Shown in pieces: positions 17,006 through 26,974 of a stretch of 64,000 bases of DNA. Position numbers and translations under genes: made by a program. Position 1 is the first letter of the stretch; each line of letters begins with the position of its first letter. Source of the DNA: Actinoplanes solisilvae. Lineage in GTDB: Bacteria; Actinomycetota; Actinomycetes; Mycobacteriales; Micromonosporaceae. The DNA lies in assembly GCF_003999975.1 (NCBI RefSeq), contig NZ_RJAC01000018.1, positions 1-64,000 of the forward strand, in the 5' to 3' direction. The notes below the pieces were generated by a model, which saw only the letters and a list, made by a program, of their open reading frames with translations, had not been told where the DNA came from and did not search any database.

Positions 17006-19099
17006 TCAGCCGACGGGAACCCGCGAGACCGGCGCCGGGGCAGCCACCGCCGGCCGCCACCAGTTCCAGCGGCCGAGCAGCGACATCGTCGCCGGCAGCA
17101 GCAGCCCGCGCACCACCGTGACGTCGAGCAGAACGGCCACCGCCATCCCGACGCCGATCTCCTTGACCGCGACCAGGCCACCGAGCACAAAGCCGAGGAA
17201 CACGACCCCGATCGCCAGCGCCGCCGTCGTGACCACCGGCCCGGTCGCGGTGATCCCGGCCAGAACGGCCCGATCGTTGGCCGCGCGGCCGGAACCCGTA
17301 CGCCGGTCCCACTCCTCCTTGATGCGAGCCAGCAGGAAGACCTCGTAGTCCATCGACAGCCCGAAGGCGAACACGAACAGCAGCAGCGGCGTGGTCAGGT
17401 CGAGCGCCCCCCACGGTTCGAACCCGAGCAGGCCGGCGCCCCAGCCCCACTGGAAGACCGCGACGAGAACACCCATGGTCGCGGCCAGCGTCAGCATGTT
17501 CAGGACAAGAGCCTTGACCGGTACGACCACCGACCGTGTGAGGGCGAACAACAGCGCCCCGGTCGCCAGCACGATGATCGTCAAGGCGAGGGGCACGCGC
17601 CCGGCCACCGACCGTTTGGCGTCGACCAGTTCCGCCGCGGGACCGGCCACCAGCACGGTCGCGGGCGCGTCGAGGGCCCGCAGGCGCGCCACCAGCGCCT
17701 GCGCCGCCGGGCCGTCAGCACTTCCGATCGGCGTCACGTCGACGACGCTCACCCCGGGCGGCAGGTCGGACCGCTCGAACATATCCGACGATTCAGGCAG
17801 GGTTTTCACCGTGGTCAACAACTCTTTGACCACGGCCGGATCCGCCTCGATGATCAGGGTCAGCGGCTGCTTCGGCGGGTCGTCGAATCCGTCCTGCACC
17901 GCCTCGTACGCCTGCCGTGCCTTGCTGCTATCCGGCAGCGAGCGGACGTCCGAGTTGGCGAACTCCACGAAGAACAGCGGACCGCTCAACACCAGCAAAC
18001 CGACCGTCGCCGCCAACGCCACCGGACCCGGCCGGCGTTGAGCGAACGCGGCCAGACGGGACAGCACCCCGGGTCCTCGGGACTTCCGAGAAGCAGGAAT
18101 GCGCCGGTGCGCAACCGCGATCAGCGCCGGTACGAGGGTCAGCCCGGTCGCCGTGGTCAGAGCGACGACCAGCGCCCCGCCCATCGCCATCGCCGACAAC
18201 AACGGATCGCCGAACGCGAACAACCCCACCAGCGCCGCGGTGACAGCCGAGCCCGACACGAGAACCGCGCGCCCGGCCGTGGCGACCGTACGTGACATGA
18301 GCTCGGCCAGCGGCGCGCGCGGATCGGCCGCCCGTTCCTCCCGGAACCGCGCGATCATCAGCAGCCCGTAGTCGACCGCCAGCCCGATGCCGAGCAGCGT
18401 GACGACGTTGACCGTGTAGTCGCTGACCGGCAGGAAACTGGTCAGCCCGGTCAGCGCCAGCAGAGTAGCGGTGACCGCACCCAGCGCGGCGGCCAGCGGC
18501 AGCAACCCGGCCACCAGACCGCCCAGCGCGACGATCAGCAGCAGCCCCACGCAGACCAGCGCCACCGACTCGCCGATCGCCGCGTCGCGTACGGCCTGGT
18601 CGCCGAATTCTCGCTCGGCCAGCAGCTCCCCACCGATGAGGATCTCGGGAGCGTCGATGCGGTGCAGAGCCTCGCTCACCCGGTCGGCGACCCGCAACGC
18701 CTCCTCGTCGCTCAGATCCGGCTTCAACTCGACCGTGATCAGCGAGCTGCGGCCGTCCTTCGAGATTTCCCGAAACCCTGTGGTGTACGAGTCCTGCACC
18801 TCGGCCACGCCGGGAATCGCGCGGATCTCGAACGCGATGCGGGTGACGCTGCCGACCAGATCGGTGGCGTCGACCTCGCGTCCGGAGATGACGGCGACCA
18901 GTCGTTCGCCCTCGGGTGACAGGGTGTCGAGACGCTCCTGCGCGATGGTGGCGGGTGCTCCGGCGGGCAGCGTGTCGATCGTCTGCGTGCGGTCGTAGAC
19001 GCTGCCCCCGAGCGCGGCGCCGGCCAACGCGACCACCACCCACACAGCGATGATCGCAAGACGCCGTACGTAGACCGTACGGCCGAAAGCAGCAAGCAT
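17006..19099 (-). CDS. MMPL-family RND transporter
   Basis: A 697-residue inner-membrane exporter of the MMPL/actinorhodin-exporter class, which moves lipids, polyketides or drugs using the proton gradient. It has an N-terminal helix (LAIIAVWVVVALAGAALGG), an extracytoplasmic loop with SVTRIAFEIRAIPGVAEVQ, and two sets of hydrophobic helices with YTVNVVTLLGIGLAVDYGLLMIARFREE and LLLFVFAFGLSMDYEVFLLARIKEEW. These DYGLL/DYEVFL motifs are the family's helix-4/helix-10 proton-relay regions. The ATG at 19099 is preferred over an upstream in-frame start because GGAGG lies eight bases before it. It is divergent from the CHAT operon; a link is not established. Confidence 0.94.
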   Translation of the reverse strand: MLAAFGRTVYVRRLAIIAVWVVVALAGAALGGSVYDRTQTIDTLPAGAPATIAQERLDTLSPEGERLVAVISGREVDATDLVGSVTRIAFEIRAIPGVAEVQDSYTTGFREISKDGRSSLITVELKPDLSDEEALRVADRVSEALHRIDAPEILIGGELLAEREFGDQAVRDAAIGESVALVCVGLLLIVALGGLVAGLLPLAAALGAVTATLLALTGLTSFLPVSDYTVNVVTLLGIGLAVDYGLLMIARFREERAADPRAPLAELMSRTVATAGRAVLVSGSAVTAALVGLFAFGDPLLSAMAMGGALVVALTTATGLTLVPALIAVAHRRIPASRKSRGPGVLSRLAAFAQRRPGPVALAATVGLLVLSGPLFFVEFANSDVRSLPDSSKARQAYEAVQDGFDDPPKQPLTLIIEADPAVVKELLTTVKTLPESSDMFERSDLPPGVSVVDVTPIGSADGPAAQALVARLRALDAPATVLVAGPAAELVDAKRSVAGRVPLALTIIVLATGALLFALTRSVVVPVKALVLNMLTLAATMGVLVAVFQWGWGAGLLGFEPWGALDLTTPLLLFVFAFGLSMDYEVFLLARIKEEWDRRTGSGRAANDRAVLAGITATGPVVTTAALAIGVVFLGFVLGGLVAVKEIGVGMAVAVLLDVTVVRGLLLPATMSLLGRWNWWRPAVAAPAPVSRVPVG

Positions 19100-19284
19100 G
19101 ACGGCCTCCTGACCGGTGCCGGAGGGACCGTCGCGGCAACATCGAATCACCGCGCGCCCGCGTCACGCAACCACCAGGCCGGAGGCGACCCGATCGTCGG
19201 CTGACGGTCATCCGATAAGTGCCTTCACGAGGCACCACCACGATGATTGACTGGCGACCTGATCCCCTGTGGAGGAAGATCATC

Positions 19285-19848
19285 GTGAGTACGGGAACCA
19301 CGCCGCAGACCGGTGCGCCAAGCGAGCCCACCGCGAATCCGCCCGCTCCGCCTACCCCGCCCGCGGCGCCGACCCCGCCCGCGGTGGTTCTCGGCCCGCT
19401 CGAGAAGGCGATCGCGGTGGCCCTGATCGCCCTGTTCCTGGTCTTCATCGTGGTGCTGATCTTCCTGCGGGCCTCGCCGCACTGGGATCGCCTGATCTTC
19501 CTGTTCGGCGGCCTCGAGGCGCTGGTCTTCGCCGCGGCCGGCGCGCTCTTCGGCACCGGCGTCCAGCGGGCCCAGACCGTACAGGCTCAGCAGGTGGCCG
19601 ACCAGGAACGGCAGCGCGCCGACGCGAACGAGAAGGACGCGATGCACGGCCAGGCCGTCGCCGCCCTGGTGCGGGCCAAGACGGACAGCCGTGGTGGCGG
19701 CGACGGGCCGGAAGGGCGCGGAGCCCGGCCGATGCCGGGTGGCGGGCCTGTCCAGGGTGGCGGACCGGCGCAGAACGGTGGGCCGTCCGACCAGTCCCTG
19801 GCCGACCTGCGGCAAGTGGTCGACGAATGGTTCCCCCGGAGACGCTGA
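19285..19848 (+). CDS. Small two-helix membrane protein with coiled-coil tail, first gene of CHAT operon
   Basis: A 187-residue product of unrecognised family. A Pro/Thr-rich cytosolic start is followed by two hydrophobic helices (LEKAIAVALIALFLVFIVVLIFL and RLIFLFGGLEALVFAAAGALFGTG) and a Gln/Arg/Ala-rich coiled coil (QAQQVADQERQRADANEK), then a Gly-rich linker and a charged end. GGAGGAAG at 19271-19278 supports the GTG start. An inverted repeat GTGCCT/AGGCAC at 19219-19235 lies in the leader. Its stop overlaps the start of the CHAT gene (TGATG), so it is almost certainly translated with it, perhaps as its membrane anchor or sensor. Confidence 0.8.
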   Translation: MSTGTTPQTGAPSEPTANPPAPPTPPAAPTPPAVVLGPLEKAIAVALIALFLVFIVVLIFLRASPHWDRLIFLFGGLEALVFAAAGALFGTGVQRAQTVQAQQVADQERQRADANEKDAMHGQAVAALVRAKTDSRGGGDGPEGRGARPMPGGGPVQGGGPAQNGGPSDQSLADLRQVVDEWFPRRR

Positions 19849-21857
19849 TGCCGGCCGGTCAAGCGTCCACGCTGGTCATCCGAATCCTCGAGTCGGATGC
19901 GGAGTCGTTCCGCCTCGAACTCGACGACGGCGCGGGCACCCGGCTCGCCGAGGGGGTTCTCCCTCGCGTGCTTCCCCCGTTCGGCGCCGGCCAGGACGAG
20001 GATCCCGACCTGCTGATCCGCCAGGCCGTGCTGGAACAGTACGGCGCGGGCGCCGGCAAGATCGAGACGATCGGCGCCTACCTGTTCCAGTTGCTGGCCG
20101 CCGGCGGCATCGGCAACGCTTGGCACCAGGCCCGGGCGGCCGCGCCCGGCGCCCGGACCGTCCTCGACGTCCGCGCCCGCGCGATGGCCCGCCTGCCGTG
20201 GGAGCTGCTCAGCGACGACGGGTTGCCCGCCGTCCTGCCGCCGGGCGGCGGTCTGGTCCGCGGCGAGTTCCCGTTCCGGCCGGCCGCGGAGCCCGCGCCC
20301 GCGAACGGGACAGGCCCGCTGCGGGTGTTGATCGTGGTCGGCTCGGCCGAGCCCGATCTGAGCGCCGAGTCCGAGGTCGCGGCGATCCAGCGGGCGCTCT
20401 CCCGCCAGCCGTGGCGCGTGCACACCGAGGTGCTGGTCGAGCCGAGTCGCGACGACTTCTACGGCCGGGCCGGCGAGCTCAGACCGCACGTGCTGCATTT
20501 CCTCGGTCACGGTCGGTACGCGGCGGGCACCGAGACGCCCGTCCTCGCGATGAAGGACGCCATCACCGGCAAGGCGTGGTCGGTCTCGGCCACCGACATC
20601 CGGATGGGCCTGCTCGGCTTCGTGCCGCGGCTGCTCGTGCTCAACGCCTGCCGCGGCGCCGAGATCGACCTGCAGAACGGCGTCTGGGGTGTCGTCCAGG
20701 CGGGCATGGCGGCCCACATGCCGGCGATCGTCGCGATGCAGGGCCTGGTCGACTCGGCCGTCGCGGTGCGTTTCTCCGACGCGTTGTACGGCGCCCTGAT
20801 CGCCGGTGAACCGGTCGACGTCGCCGTGGCGAAGGCCCGGCTCGACATCATCCAGGCGATCGGCGCCGAACAGCGCGACTGGGCGCTGCCGGTCCTCTAC
20901 CTCAGCACCGACCCGGCCGAGGTCCTGCCGGTCACCTGCGGGCTGACCGCCGACGAGCGCGACACCCTGCGGCGGGTCGAGGAGTTCGAGGAGATGCGCA
21001 AGCTCGTCGACCGCGACGAGCAGCGCCGCAGCATGTGGTGGGCGATGGACCTGCCCGGCGGGCGGCCCGCGGGCCTGTTCGGGGTCACCGGGCCCGAGAA
21101 GGCGGGCCGCACCCGGCTGGCCTACTCGGCGCTGCTGACCAGCGCCAGCCGCGGCCATCACGCGCGCTACGTCGACCTGCGGGGCGTCCGGCGCATGTCG
21201 TGGCTCGAGGTGCTGTACGCCGTCCGGGACGGTCAGACCGGCGGGTCGTCGCTGCGCTCCCCTCTGCCGGCGGCCGCGTTCGCCGAGTTCAACCGCGAGA
21301 TCGAGCGCCTGGCCGCGGGTCAGGAGCCACGCGCCGACGACCCGGTGCCCGCCGTGCCGCCCAGGCCGGGCTTCGTCGCCACCGGCGAGCACGCTCTCTC
21401 GTACGCCCAAAGGATCTTCACGCGGTTCACCGAGGCGCTGACGAAGGCCGCCGAGGACAGGCCGTTGACCGTGGCCATCGACCATCTCAGCATCGGTGCG
21501 CAGGGCGGCGTGCTCGCCGAGGACGTGCGCACCCATCTGAGCCCGATGCTGTTCGCTCCCGCGGCCCGGGGTGAGCTGAGACGCGTACGGCTCATCGTGG
21601 TGCTCCGGGACGATGAGCGCGATCTGCTGGGCGGGCCGGTCCGGGAGCTCATGCAGCCGGTCGAGGTCATCGGGTTCAGCCGCCGGCTGTTCTACTTCCT
21701 GCACCGCGAGCACTACGCCCGATCCGGGCACCCGGACGAGTCCTGGGACAAATTCGAGTTGATCCTGCAGGCCATCGCCGGCGACCTCGACGAATTCTGG
21801 CCTCCCAGCCTCTTCGCGTGGATCGAGACAGCCGTCAAGGGGTGGGGCAGCAGATGA
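19848..21857 (+). CDS. CHAT-domain caspase-like protease with C-terminal P-loop-like region
   Basis: A 669-residue protein. Residues about 155-320 form a CHAT (caspase-HetF-associated) peptidase domain with the catalytic dyad in place: HFLGHG (His221) and LLVLNACRG (Cys268). CHAT proteases cleave specific protein partners and occur in anti-phage and cell-death systems such as gasdermin and Craspase-type systems. The C-terminal half has a degenerate Walker A-like loop (GVTGPEKAGRT) and a hydrophobic-Asp strand (LTVAIDHLS), suggesting an eroded STAND-like ATPase. Start and stop overlap both neighbours, so the four genes are translationally coupled. The substrate is unknown. Confidence 0.9.
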   Translation: MPAGQASTLVIRILESDAESFRLELDDGAGTRLAEGVLPRVLPPFGAGQDEDPDLLIRQAVLEQYGAGAGKIETIGAYLFQLLAAGGIGNAWHQARAAAPGARTVLDVRARAMARLPWELLSDDGLPAVLPPGGGLVRGEFPFRPAAEPAPANGTGPLRVLIVVGSAEPDLSAESEVAAIQRALSRQPWRVHTEVLVEPSRDDFYGRAGELRPHVLHFLGHGRYAAGTETPVLAMKDAITGKAWSVSATDIRMGLLGFVPRLLVLNACRGAEIDLQNGVWGVVQAGMAAHMPAIVAMQGLVDSAVAVRFSDALYGALIAGEPVDVAVAKARLDIIQAIGAEQRDWALPVLYLSTDPAEVLPVTCGLTADERDTLRRVEEFEEMRKLVDRDEQRRSMWWAMDLPGGRPAGLFGVTGPEKAGRTRLAYSALLTSASRGHHARYVDLRGVRRMSWLEVLYAVRDGQTGGSSLRSPLPAAAFAEFNREIERLAAGQEPRADDPVPAVPPRPGFVATGEHALSYAQRIFTRFTEALTKAAEDRPLTVAIDHLSIGAQGGVLAEDVRTHLSPMLFAPAARGELRRVRLIVVLRDDERDLLGGPVRELMQPVEVIGFSRRLFYFLHREHYARSGHPDESWDKFELILQAIAGDLDEFWPPSLFAWIETAVKGWGSR

Positions 21858-24800
21858 ACGACGCCTACCTTGACGAGCTGCTCAGCCGGCTGACCGCGGG
21901 ACAGGACCCGTGGCAGGCACAGCGGTCGATGGTCGCGTCCGACCGGCAGGAGATCCTGCGGCGCTGCGCGGTGCCGCGCTCCTTCGACCGTACGATCTTC
22001 GACGAGGTGCTGAACCGGCCGGCCAAGGCGCCGTTGGACGAGCTCGTCCACGACGGGTACGCCGAGTCGGTGCCCGGTCCGGAGTCGCTGTTCCGGCTGC
22101 GGTCCGAGATCCGTGACGACTGGCTGGCCGAGTGGCCGGCCGGGCCCGAGGACAGGGTGCCGCCCGGGGTGGTCGAGTTGTGCGGCCGGCTCGCCGACGC
22201 CCACGCCGCGCACCGGGATCGTCTCGAGGAGCTGTACTACCTCGCGGTCGCCGATGGACGGCGGGCCGTGACCCTGGCGACGGAGTTGTTCGACGAGGCC
22301 GACCGCCGCTTCGACCTGGCCGGCTGCCAGGACGTGCTCGACACGCTGAGCGAACCGGGCCGCCTGCAGTGGCTGGGACCGGAACTGGCCGCGATCCGGG
22401 CCGACCGGCACGCCTACCTGCGGGCGAGGTCGTACTGGTCGACCGAGTTCCTGCAGTCCGCCCGCTATCTGAACCGGCCCGCGCTCGACGCCCCGCTCGA
22501 ACGGCTGATCACCGGCGACGGCCCGCGGGTGCTGCAGATCCACGCTCCCGGCGGCAGCGGCAAGACGATGCAGCTCCGCTGGTTCATCGCCCGCTGGTGC
22601 GTGCCCGAGCCACGCCGCATCCCGTGCGCGCGCATCGACTTCGACCAGGCCTCGCCGACCGCGGCCGGGCAGCGTCCCTGGCTGCTGCTGCTCGAACTGG
22701 CCGACCAGCTCAACCGGCAGTTGCCCGGCGCGCCGTTCCAGGAGCTGCTGAACGACCGCGGGGTGCTGCGGTCGCTGCTCGACATCGTGCCGTCGCGCAC
22801 GCTGGCCACCGCGCACGCGACCGGGCAGCTCAGCGCCGACCATCAGGTGTCGAAAGAGGTGACCGACCGCTTCATCCGCACCCTGGCCGAGACCGCCGGC
22901 GACCGGCCCGTGGTGCTGGTCTTCGACACCTTCGAACAGGTGCTGCTGCACCCCGAGGGCCGGCCCGGCGCGATCCTCGAGCAACTGGCCGAGGTGGTGC
23001 GAAGATGCCCGGCCGTACGGCTTCTGGTGGCCGGCCGCTACGACCTGCGCGACCCGGACCGGGTGCCGGATCTGGACGAGATCCTGCCCGGCCTGACGAC
23101 CGTGGCGATCGGACCGTTCACCGAGGACGAGGGCCACGCCTACCTCACGAAGCGCGGTGTCACCGACGCGGGACTGGCCGGCGCCATGATCCTCAAGTCG
23201 GCCGGCGACCCGTTCAAGCTGGCCCTCTTCGCCGACCTGGCCCGCGACCAGGACGGGCTGACGATCGAGGAGGTGCTCGACTACGACGACCCCGAGACGA
23301 TCAAGCTGGTGGAACGGATCATCTCGCGGGTCGACGACGGCCCGATCCGCTGGCTCCTGCGGTACGGCGTGGTTCCGCGACGGCTCAGCCGCAGCTTCGT
23401 CACCCAGGTGATGCCGCCCTATCTGCGTGCGGCGATGTCCGGGAACTCGCAGCTGGACGAGCCCAGGGACGACGCGCTGCCCGGGGCCGAGGAGGGCCGT
23501 CTCTTCCGCACCGACCTGCTGGCCAGCCGCGACGAGCCACTCGATCTGAACCCGGTGTGGCAACGGCTGACCCAGTACGCGTCCGCCTCCTCGTGGGTGT
23601 CGTTGCAGGTCGAGCACCCGGACTCGGTGCTGTTCCACCCCGACCTGCTCACCCCGATGCGCCGGGTGCTGCGCAAACAGGGCGTGTTCCTCGACCTGCA
23701 CGCGGCCGCCGCCACCTACTGCGACCTGCGGGCCGAGCAGGAGCCGGACTCCTGGGTCGCCTGGACCCTGGACGCGGTCTTCCACCGGTTCCAGGCCGGC
23801 GCGGCGGACGCGGCCGATCGGTGGCTCGACGCGCTCGGCCGGGCCGAGAACCGCGGCGGTCCGGAAGACCGGTCCCGCGTGGCGGCCGAGCTTCTCCGCC
23901 CCGACTACGTCGACGACGAGGGCACACCCCTGCCCTTCGTGGACGACAGCGATCGGCTCCTGGTGCCGTGGACGCTGCTGGCCCGGGCTCATTTCGAGCG
24001 GGCCCGGGCGACCGTCCTGCGGGCCGAGCAGGCGGGGGCCGGGGCGGCGATCCGGATCGACGACGCCCTGGCCGAGCTGCGCCTGGCCGAGCGGTTGTGG
24101 TCGGACCACGGCCCGGCCGATGCGCCGACCGGCGAGATCACCCTGGTCCACGCGGTCGCGAGCCGGCTGACCGGCAACGTGGGCGAGGCCGGCCGGATCG
24201 CGGAGCGGGCGTTGCCGGACGCGCACGGGGCGGATCAGGTGGCTCTGCGTGAGCTCGTCGCCGACGGCCTGGTCGAGCGGGAACCCGAGCGGGCCATCGC
24301 CCTCTACTACGAGATCCTCGACGACGCGGACCTCCTGGCCCGGCGCGGGGTCGGGCAGAAACTGGCCCGGGTGCTGGCCGGACTCGACCAGACCCAGCAG
24401 GCGCTCGCCGTTCTCGGCGGCCTCGGGCACGAGCCGGCGCCGACCGACGCCGACGCGCCGGCGCTGATCGAGGAGGGCCGGATCTGGTTGCGCGCCGGTG
24501 ATCCGGCCGGCCTCCTCGACCGGCTGCGCAACACGCCGCCCTCCCCGGCCCGAGCATGGTGCGTCGCCGCCGCCTACCTGGCGCAGGGCCGGCCGTTCCG
24601 GGCGCTCGCCCAGCTGAACCAGGCGATGGGCCAGCAGACGACTCCGCCGAGCGGGGTGCACGTGCGGCTCAATCTGGAGATGGCCGAACTGCACGCCGTC
24701 ATCAACGCGACCCTGCTGAACCTCGACGCGGCCTACGCCGAGCTCGAGTACGTGACGTCGGGCTGGCGCGAACTCGGCGACGTCGAACGGTCCTGGTCGG

Positions 24801-26974
24801 CGGCCGGGGAACCGGCCGACTTCGACCTGCGGGGTGTGGCGACCCTCGGCCGGCACGCCGAATACCTGGTGTTCGGCTCGGGCGACGCCGAGGAGCACCG
24901 GGGCGGCGAGGGCTGGTTCCGGCGCCGGCTCAGCGAGCTGCGCACCGCCGTGGAGACCGGGCGGCCCGACCGTGACGAGTTGTTCCAGCAGACCGTACGG
25001 GTGATGGGGCCGGGCATCGCGCCGCACTGCACGGTGCGGCTCGGGCTGGTCATCCTGCCGGTCGACAGCGAGATCGGCGTACGGATGCTGCTCGAGGGTC
25101 TGCGGAGGATGGACACCCCGCGGGCCCGGCTCAGTCTGCTGGCACCCCTGCGCCGCAGCGAGCGGATCGACATCACGCCGTGGGAGCGGGACGAGCTCGA
25201 CCAGCTTCTCGGCCTGCCCGAGGAGCTGCGCGACTCCGGCATCCTGCAGTTGATTCGTGCCGACGTGCAGCGCGTGTTCGGTGACCGGCGGCAGGCCCTG
25301 GACGCGATCGAGGACCTGGCCCGGCGTTGGCCGTCGGAGGAGGAGCTGCAGGACAGCAACTACCGCACGTGGCTGCTGCGGGACGCCGCCGAGCGCCTCG
25401 AACCCGGCAGCCGTGCCGTGGCGCACCTCGGCTATCCGATCTGGGAGGAGGAGTACGCGCCGGTGCTCTCCGGGTCGGGTGGCGTGCTCTGGTCACTGTC
25501 GAATCCCGGGCACCGCGACGTGAACAGCGTGCTCGACCAGGCCGAGACCCTGCTGGCGCGAGGCGGCGCGGCCGGGTCGCCGTGGGAGGCCTACCTGCAC
25601 ATCGGCCGCGCGCTGCACGGTCTGGCGGTCGGTGACGCCGGCCGGTGCCGGCAGTTCTGGCAGCGGGCCGAGCTGGTCTGGACCCGGATCAGGCCCCTGC
25701 TCCCGGTGCCGTACGCCGAGCGGTTCGGCGGGATCGTCGCCCCGGAGCTGCCCGACGAGGCGCCGCCGGCCGACCTTGATCCCACGATCGCGGCCTGGGC
25801 GCGGCGCCAGGCCGTCGTCGCGCTGACCCGCAGACGTGACGACCTCACGGTGACCCTGCGTCGCCCGCCGGGACCCGACCGGAAGTATCCCCGCGAACTG
25901 GCCCGGTTCGCCGGAGACGTCCTGTCGGCGCAGCTCGACGCCGTGGTCGACGACCTCCTCGGCTCCCGGACCACACTGCGGCCGCTCGTCGAGACCATCG
26001 CCCTGCTGGAGGAGGGCGCGTGGACCGATGCGATCGCCCTGCAGACCGACTCGACGCTGGTCGGCGCGATCCCCTGGGAACTCATCCCCGGCTCCTTCTG
26101 CCGGGTGCTGCGCGACTCGCTCACCGTCACCCACACGGTCGCCGCGCTGCAACGCGGGCTGCGGGCCGCCCTGGACGTCACGATCGCCGTCGACGGCTTG
26201 AACGGCCCCGAGACCGGGAACACCACCCGGTCGTTCCTGGCCCGCTCGGGCCGGTCGGGCCGGTTCGACGAGGCCGACTGGGAGGCCCTGCACCGCGCCG
26301 GCCGGAAGCCAGATCGGCGACCCGAGGTACTGGTCGTGCGGCCGAGCACCAGCCGCGAGCTGTCGCACGGCCGCGGCGGGCTCAGCGAGGGCGTCGACAT
26401 CGCCCTGCTCTACGAGCGGCACGGCTTCGAGGTGACGACGACCGTCAACACCGATCCGAAGGCGCTGGCCGACCGGATCCGTAAGACCACCCTGCGCGGG
26501 CGCTTCGCCGTGCTGCACGTCGCGGGCGGTTTCGGGGCCAGCAGCAACGAGGTGTACGTCGAGTTCGCCTCGGCCCAGGAGGTGTCCGACCTCGGCAAAC
26601 GGTTCGGCATGAGCTCGTCGTCGGCGCTGTTCGGCACGACCTTCGACCGGGCGTTCGCCGCCCTGCCACCCGAATATCCCCGTCCGCTGGTCATCCTCGA
26701 CCCCGGCCGTCCGAAAGGGGACAGCGAGGCGATGCGCCAACTGGTGCTGCGCAACGCCTTCACCCACCTGCTGCTCGAACTGGGCAACATCCCGGTGGTG
26801 CTGGCCATGGGTCTCGACAGCACCTCGCAGTACGAGCGCCGCAACGACCTCGTACGCCTTCTGGCCGACGGCGGCACCGCGGCCGCGTTCATGCGATTCG
26901 AGGACGACAGGTTCCCGGCCGTCCTGTCCACGCACGTCCCGCCGTACGTCATGCAGCGCTGGTGGACCACGTGA
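21854..26974 (+). CDS. Giant P-loop ATPase (STAND-like) with C-terminal CHAT-like domain lacking the catalytic cysteine
   Basis: A 1706-residue protein. After an alpha-helical N-terminus comes a P-loop ATPase with Walker A APGGSGKT (231-238) and Walker B-like VVLVFDTFEQ (about 354-363), followed by some 900 residues of helical, TPR-like repeats. The last 330 residues resemble a CHAT domain: AIPWELIP matches the conserved entry motif, LHVAGG (about 1554-1559) sits where HxxGHG is expected, but the cysteine position reads VILDPGRP (near 1616) instead of NAC. It is thus probably an inactive CHAT used as a docking or regulatory module. The ATG overlaps the previous stop (ATGA). The architecture suggests a sensor that oligomerises on a trigger. 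Confidence 0.87.
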   Translation: MNDAYLDELLSRLTAGQDPWQAQRSMVASDRQEILRRCAVPRSFDRTIFDEVLNRPAKAPLDELVHDGYAESVPGPESLFRLRSEIRDDWLAEWPAGPEDRVPPGVVELCGRLADAHAAHRDRLEELYYLAVADGRRAVTLATELFDEADRRFDLAGCQDVLDTLSEPGRLQWLGPELAAIRADRHAYLRARSYWSTEFLQSARYLNRPALDAPLERLITGDGPRVLQIHAPGGSGKTMQLRWFIARWCVPEPRRIPCARIDFDQASPTAAGQRPWLLLLELADQLNRQLPGAPFQELLNDRGVLRSLLDIVPSRTLATAHATGQLSADHQVSKEVTDRFIRTLAETAGDRPVVLVFDTFEQVLLHPEGRPGAILEQLAEVVRRCPAVRLLVAGRYDLRDPDRVPDLDEILPGLTTVAIGPFTEDEGHAYLTKRGVTDAGLAGAMILKSAGDPFKLALFADLARDQDGLTIEEVLDYDDPETIKLVERIISRVDDGPIRWLLRYGVVPRRLSRSFVTQVMPPYLRAAMSGNSQLDEPRDDALPGAEEGRLFRTDLLASRDEPLDLNPVWQRLTQYASASSWVSLQVEHPDSVLFHPDLLTPMRRVLRKQGVFLDLHAAAATYCDLRAEQEPDSWVAWTLDAVFHRFQAGAADAADRWLDALGRAENRGGPEDRSRVAAELLRPDYVDDEGTPLPFVDDSDRLLVPWTLLARAHFERARATVLRAEQAGAGAAIRIDDALAELRLAERLWSDHGPADAPTGEITLVHAVASRLTGNVGEAGRIAERALPDAHGADQVALRELVADGLVEREPERAIALYYEILDDADLLARRGVGQKLARVLAGLDQTQQALAVLGGLGHEPAPTDADAPALIEEGRIWLRAGDPAGLLDRLRNTPPSPARAWCVAAAYLAQGRPFRALAQLNQAMGQQTTPPSGVHVRLNLEMAELHAVINATLLNLDAAYAELEYVTSGWRELGDVERSWSAAGEPADFDLRGVATLGRHAEYLVFGSGDAEEHRGGEGWFRRRLSELRTAVETGRPDRDELFQQTVRVMGPGIAPHCTVRLGLVILPVDSEIGVRMLLEGLRRMDTPRARLSLLAPLRRSERIDITPWERDELDQLLGLPEELRDSGILQLIRADVQRVFGDRRQALDAIEDLARRWPSEEELQDSNYRTWLLRDAAERLEPGSRAVAHLGYPIWEEEYAPVLSGSGGVLWSLSNPGHRDVNSVLDQAETLLARGGAAGSPWEAYLHIGRALHGLAVGDAGRCRQFWQRAELVWTRIRPLLPVPYAERFGGIVAPELPDEAPPADLDPTIAAWARRQAVVALTRRRDDLTVTLRRPPGPDRKYPRELARFAGDVLSAQLDAVVDDLLGSRTTLRPLVETIALLEEGAWTDAIALQTDSTLVGAIPWELIPGSFCRVLRDSLTVTHTVAALQRGLRAALDVTIAVDGLNGPETGNTTRSFLARSGRSGRFDEADWEALHRAGRKPDRRPEVLVVRPSTSRELSHGRGGLSEGVDIALLYERHGFEVTTTVNTDPKALADRIRKTTLRGRFAVLHVAGGFGASSNEVYVEFASAQEVSDLGKRFGMSSSSALFGTTFDRAFAALPPEYPRPLVILDPGRPKGDSEAMRQLVLRNAFTHLLLELGNIPVVLAMGLDSTSQYERRNDLVRLLADGGTAAAFMRFEDDRFPAVLSTHVPPYVMQRWWTT

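Noticed and set aside
21713-25426. Long open frame of 1237 codons on the reverse strand
   Set aside because: It is antisense to the giant ATPase gene, whose motifs and overlaps are clear; its Arg/Pro/Gly-rich composition is the usual shadow of a GC-rich gene.
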